The notes beneath the pieces are model-generated. The model saw nothing but the letters and a program-made list of their open reading frames with translations, did not search any database and had not been told where the DNA came from. Shown one piece after another: positions 62,209 to 64,000 of a stretch of 64,000 nucleotides of DNA. The DNA lies in contig JAJEDD010000044.1 of the NCBI GenBank assembly GCA_022821685.1, forward strand, positions 62,001 through 126,000, read 5' to 3'. Within the stretch, counting starts at the first letter, position 1. Every line of letters begins with the position of its first letter. Both the position numbers and the translations under genes were made by a program. Source of the stretch: Acidimicrobiia bacterium. Lineage in GTDB: Bacteria > Actinomycetota > Acidimicrobiia > Acidimicrobiales > Aldehydirespiratoraceae.

Positions 62209-63867
62209 TTAGCCGAAGCTGACTGGGTCGAGGATGTCTCGCATCAGGGCTACGCCGCCCACCAGCAGCAGCAGGAGCACCACCGCGTAGGTGAGCGGCA
62301 GGAGCCGGGCCGCGTCCACCCGGTACCGGCGACCTCCGAAGGAGCGGATCCGCTCGTAGGTGGCCACCACCACGTGTCCCCCGTCGAGGGGCAGCAGCGG
62401 CAGCAGGTTGAACACCCCGATGAACGCGTTCACGTAGGCGAGCAGCAGCAGCAGGTCGGTGGCGCCGTCGGAGGCGGCCTCGGCCCCGATCCGGGCCACG
62501 CCGTAGATCGACAGGACGCGGTTCTCGTCGGGATGCGAGCTGTCGAGCCGGCGCAACTCCACATCGCGGGCCGTGGGCGCGCTGGCTGCGACCGGATCGT
62601 CGCTGCGCAGTCCGTCGAAGGTGCCCCCGAAGCCGTCGGTCACGATGGTGGGGATGGCGAACACCACATCACGGGCGATCAACGCGGTCAGCCGCAGCGA
62701 CTCGCCCGCGGCCCGCACCGCGCCCAGCCCCTCGGTGCGGTAGTCGGCCGACACTCCGAAGAAGCCCCGCACCGCCGTCTGCGGAGCGGCCAGATCGGTG
62801 ATGATCGCCCCCTCCACCACGGCCGGCTGCCCCGTGCGGGTGTCGACGATGGTCATGTCGAGAGGCTCGCCGATCCGGTCGCGCCCGTACTGGGCCACCT
62901 GCGCATAGGTGGGGGCGCCTGCGGCGTCGAGGCCCTCGACGGCCAAAATGCGGTCACCCTCGATCAGCCCGACGATCCCGGCCGCGCCCTCGGCGGTGAG
63001 GCGCTCGCCCACGGTGGTCACCGCGGTGTGCTGTGTGCCGTCGCGGCGATACACCACCTCCACCTCGGCACCGGCCCGCTGCTGCACCAGGCGCGAGAAG
63101 TCGGCGAAGGTGGTGCTGTCCACGCCGGCGACCGATACCAGCTCGTCACCCGGCGCCAGGCCGGCCGCGGCGGCGGCGCTGTCGGGCGAGACGGTGGCCA
63201 GAGTCCAGCTCTGCACCTCGTCGGCGTCGGACCCGCCGCCGAAGATCCGGCCGTCGCCCAGCAGCACCGCGAACAGCAGCACCGCCACGATCACAAAGTG
63301 CATGGCCGATCCCGCGGTGAGCACCAGCAGCTTGCGGGGGTAGCTCTGCTCTCGGAAGCTGCGGGGCTCGTCACGCGGATCCACCTCGTCGAGGTTGCTC
63401 ATACCCACGATGCGCACGTAGGCGCCCACCCAGATCGCCTTGATCCCGTACTCGGTCTCGCCCCGGCGGATAGACCACAGGCGGGGCCCGAAGCCGATGA
63501 AGAACTCGCTGACCTTCATCCCGGTCCAGCGGGCGGTGAGGTAGTGGCCCAGCTCGTGCAAGAACAGCATGGCCACCAGCGACAGGATGATCACCACCCA
63601 GCCGACCCCCCCGAACGCCCCGAGCAGCACCAGGCCCGCCGCCAGTCCGGCCAGACCGCCGTGATCGCCCAGCCAGCGCCGCACCGCGTCGAAGGCCGCG
63701 CCGGACCCCTGATTGCCAGCACGCCCACACTCCTCGATCACGGCCCCGGATCCCTGATCGCCCAGGCCCTTGCCAGCCCCGGACTCGCCGGAGCCACCAT
63801 CGTCCAGACGCCCTCGCCCAGCGCTCATGCCCCGGCCGGACTCTGGATCGCCCAGCCGCCCGGCCAT
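62209..63867 (-). CDS. rseP: Site-2 protease (RseP/RIP, M50 family)
   Basis: From the ATG at 63867 the product is 552 residues. A Gly/Asp/Ser-rich 65-residue N-terminus precedes the first membrane helix. The zinc motif H104-E-L-G-H108 lies at the end of the next helix, and the second metal motif is NLLPLLPLDGGH near the C-terminus. A PDZ domain lies between (DSAAAAAGLAPGDELVSVAG). There are about four membrane helices. RseP-type enzymes cut membrane-embedded anti-sigma factors. The start overlaps the dxr stop (TGATG). The disordered N-terminal extension is unusual for the family; a later start at ATG 63828 is possible. Confidence 0.92.
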   Translation of the reverse strand: MAGRLGDPESGRGMSAGRGRLDDGGSGESGAGKGLGDQGSGAVIEECGRAGNQGSGAAFDAVRRWLGDHGGLAGLAAGLVLLGAFGGVGWVVIILSLVAMLFLHELGHYLTARWTGMKVSEFFIGFGPRLWSIRRGETEYGIKAIWVGAYVRIVGMSNLDEVDPRDEPRSFREQSYPRKLLVLTAGSAMHFVIVAVLLFAVLLGDGRIFGGGSDADEVQSWTLATVSPDSAAAAAGLAPGDELVSVAGVDSTTFADFSRLVQQRAGAEVEVVYRRDGTQHTAVTTVGERLTAEGAAGIVGLIEGDRILAVEGLDAAGAPTYAQVAQYGRDRIGEPLDMTIVDTRTGQPAVVEGAIITDLAAPQTAVRGFFGVSADYRTEGLGAVRAAGESLRLTALIARDVVFAIPTIVTDGFGGTFDGLRSDDPVAASAPTARDVELRRLDSSHPDENRVLSIYGVARIGAEAASDGATDLLLLLAYVNAFIGVFNLLPLLPLDGGHVVVATYERIRSFGGRRYRVDAARLLPLTYAVVLLLLLVGGVALMRDILDPVSFG

Positions 63868-64000
63868 CAGGCCGCGTCCCGCTCGTTCACCAGGGTCTCT
63901 GCCACCCGGCGAGCCTCTTCGTCGGCGTCGAGCACGGCTTCCACATCGGTCGCCTCGGTGCCGGGCCAAAGCTCCAGGGCCTCGGTCAACAGCCGGGCGA
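63867..64000 (-). CDS. dxr: 1-deoxy-D-xylulose 5-phosphate reductoisomerase, C-terminus (partial)
   Basis: Only the last 44 or so residues are in the window: RLLTEALELWPGTEATDVEA, VLDADEEARRVAETLV and the end NERDAA. This fits the C-terminal helices of Dxr (a D-V-x-x-V-L-x-A-D-x-x-A-R pattern), and the order dxr-rseP-ispG is conserved in actinobacteria. The frame differs from the long rseP upstream extension, and the stop overlaps the rseP ATG by one base. The catalytic part lies beyond the window, so the call rests partly on position. Confidence 0.65.
   Translation of the reverse strand, partial: ARLLTEALELWPGTEATDVEAVLDADEEARRVAETLVNERDAA

Overview
This 64-kb window is high-GC actinobacterial DNA, most likely from class Acidimicrobiia. 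The evidence for that class is: frequent GTG and TTG starts; four-base ATGA/GTGA gene overlaps; an N-terminal repeat with Gly-Cys ... Phe/Tyr-Cys spacing followed by VTRGEMATFLARA in a secreted peptidase; a DUF222 HNH gene; and housekeeping order dxr-rseP-ispG ... rimP-nusA-ylxR-infB-rbfA-truB-ribF. Several intact-looking genes carry frameshifts that fit either decay or switching. If this is a metagenome contig, assembly error must be excluded at those spots.

Layout. (1) 1-6.1 kb, accessory DNA around three tRNA genes (Val-GAC, Cys-GCA, Gly-GCC, all minus): start of a Thr-rich lipoprotein, a lower-GC HEPN-like orphan, a VanZ-like membrane protein, a MazE/MazF module with a palindromic promoter on its start codon, and the wreck of a BsuBI/PstI-type restriction-modification system joined to the tail of an enoyl-CoA hydratase. 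(2) 5.4-16.2 kb: orphan ComF-like phosphoribosyltransferase, three small or membrane genes, metX-metZ behind a SAM-I-type riboswitch, a DEAD-box RNA helicase, a secreted M16 metallopeptidase, a 2-hydroxyacid dehydrogenase and a short membrane/coiled-coil protein.

(3) 16.2-34.9 kb: a myo-inositol-type catabolic locus. Fourteen minus-strand genes in a row (iolE-like, three-part ABC importer, iolC, hydroxyacid dehydrogenase, Gfo/Idh/MocA, iolD, SDR, a MocD-MocE fusion, iolG, RmlD-like, iolB, LacD-like aldolase) face a LacI regulator across a spacer holding two identical palindromic operators. The importer would bring in an inositol or derivative. IolG oxidises, IolE dehydrates, IolD opens the ring, IolB isomerises, IolC phosphorylates and the aldolase cleaves. 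The MocD-MocE fusion suggests that an O-methylated inositol or rhizopine-like substrate is demethylated first. No iolA is present here.

(4) 34.9-42.9 kb: an ABC-2 exporter, an XRE-cupin regulator divergent from a lipoprotein binding protein and an amidohydrolase, and pepN. (5) 43.2-53.2 kb: a candidate defence island with a 4.3-kb Eco57I/type IIG-like methylase-nuclease gene broken by a 71-bp partial duplication, a (CAGC)17 tract and a diverged 65-bp duplication, then a small minus-strand gene, a DUF222-HNH nuclease and a PLD-SNF2 helicase. (6) 53.2-64 kb: conserved translation, isoprenoid and site-2-protease genes.

One theme crosses these regions. At several gene junctions the short stretch holding the upstream stop codon and the downstream start is tandemly repeated with a period of 35-78 bp, and exactly 71 bp at four separate places (one of them inside the methylase gene).
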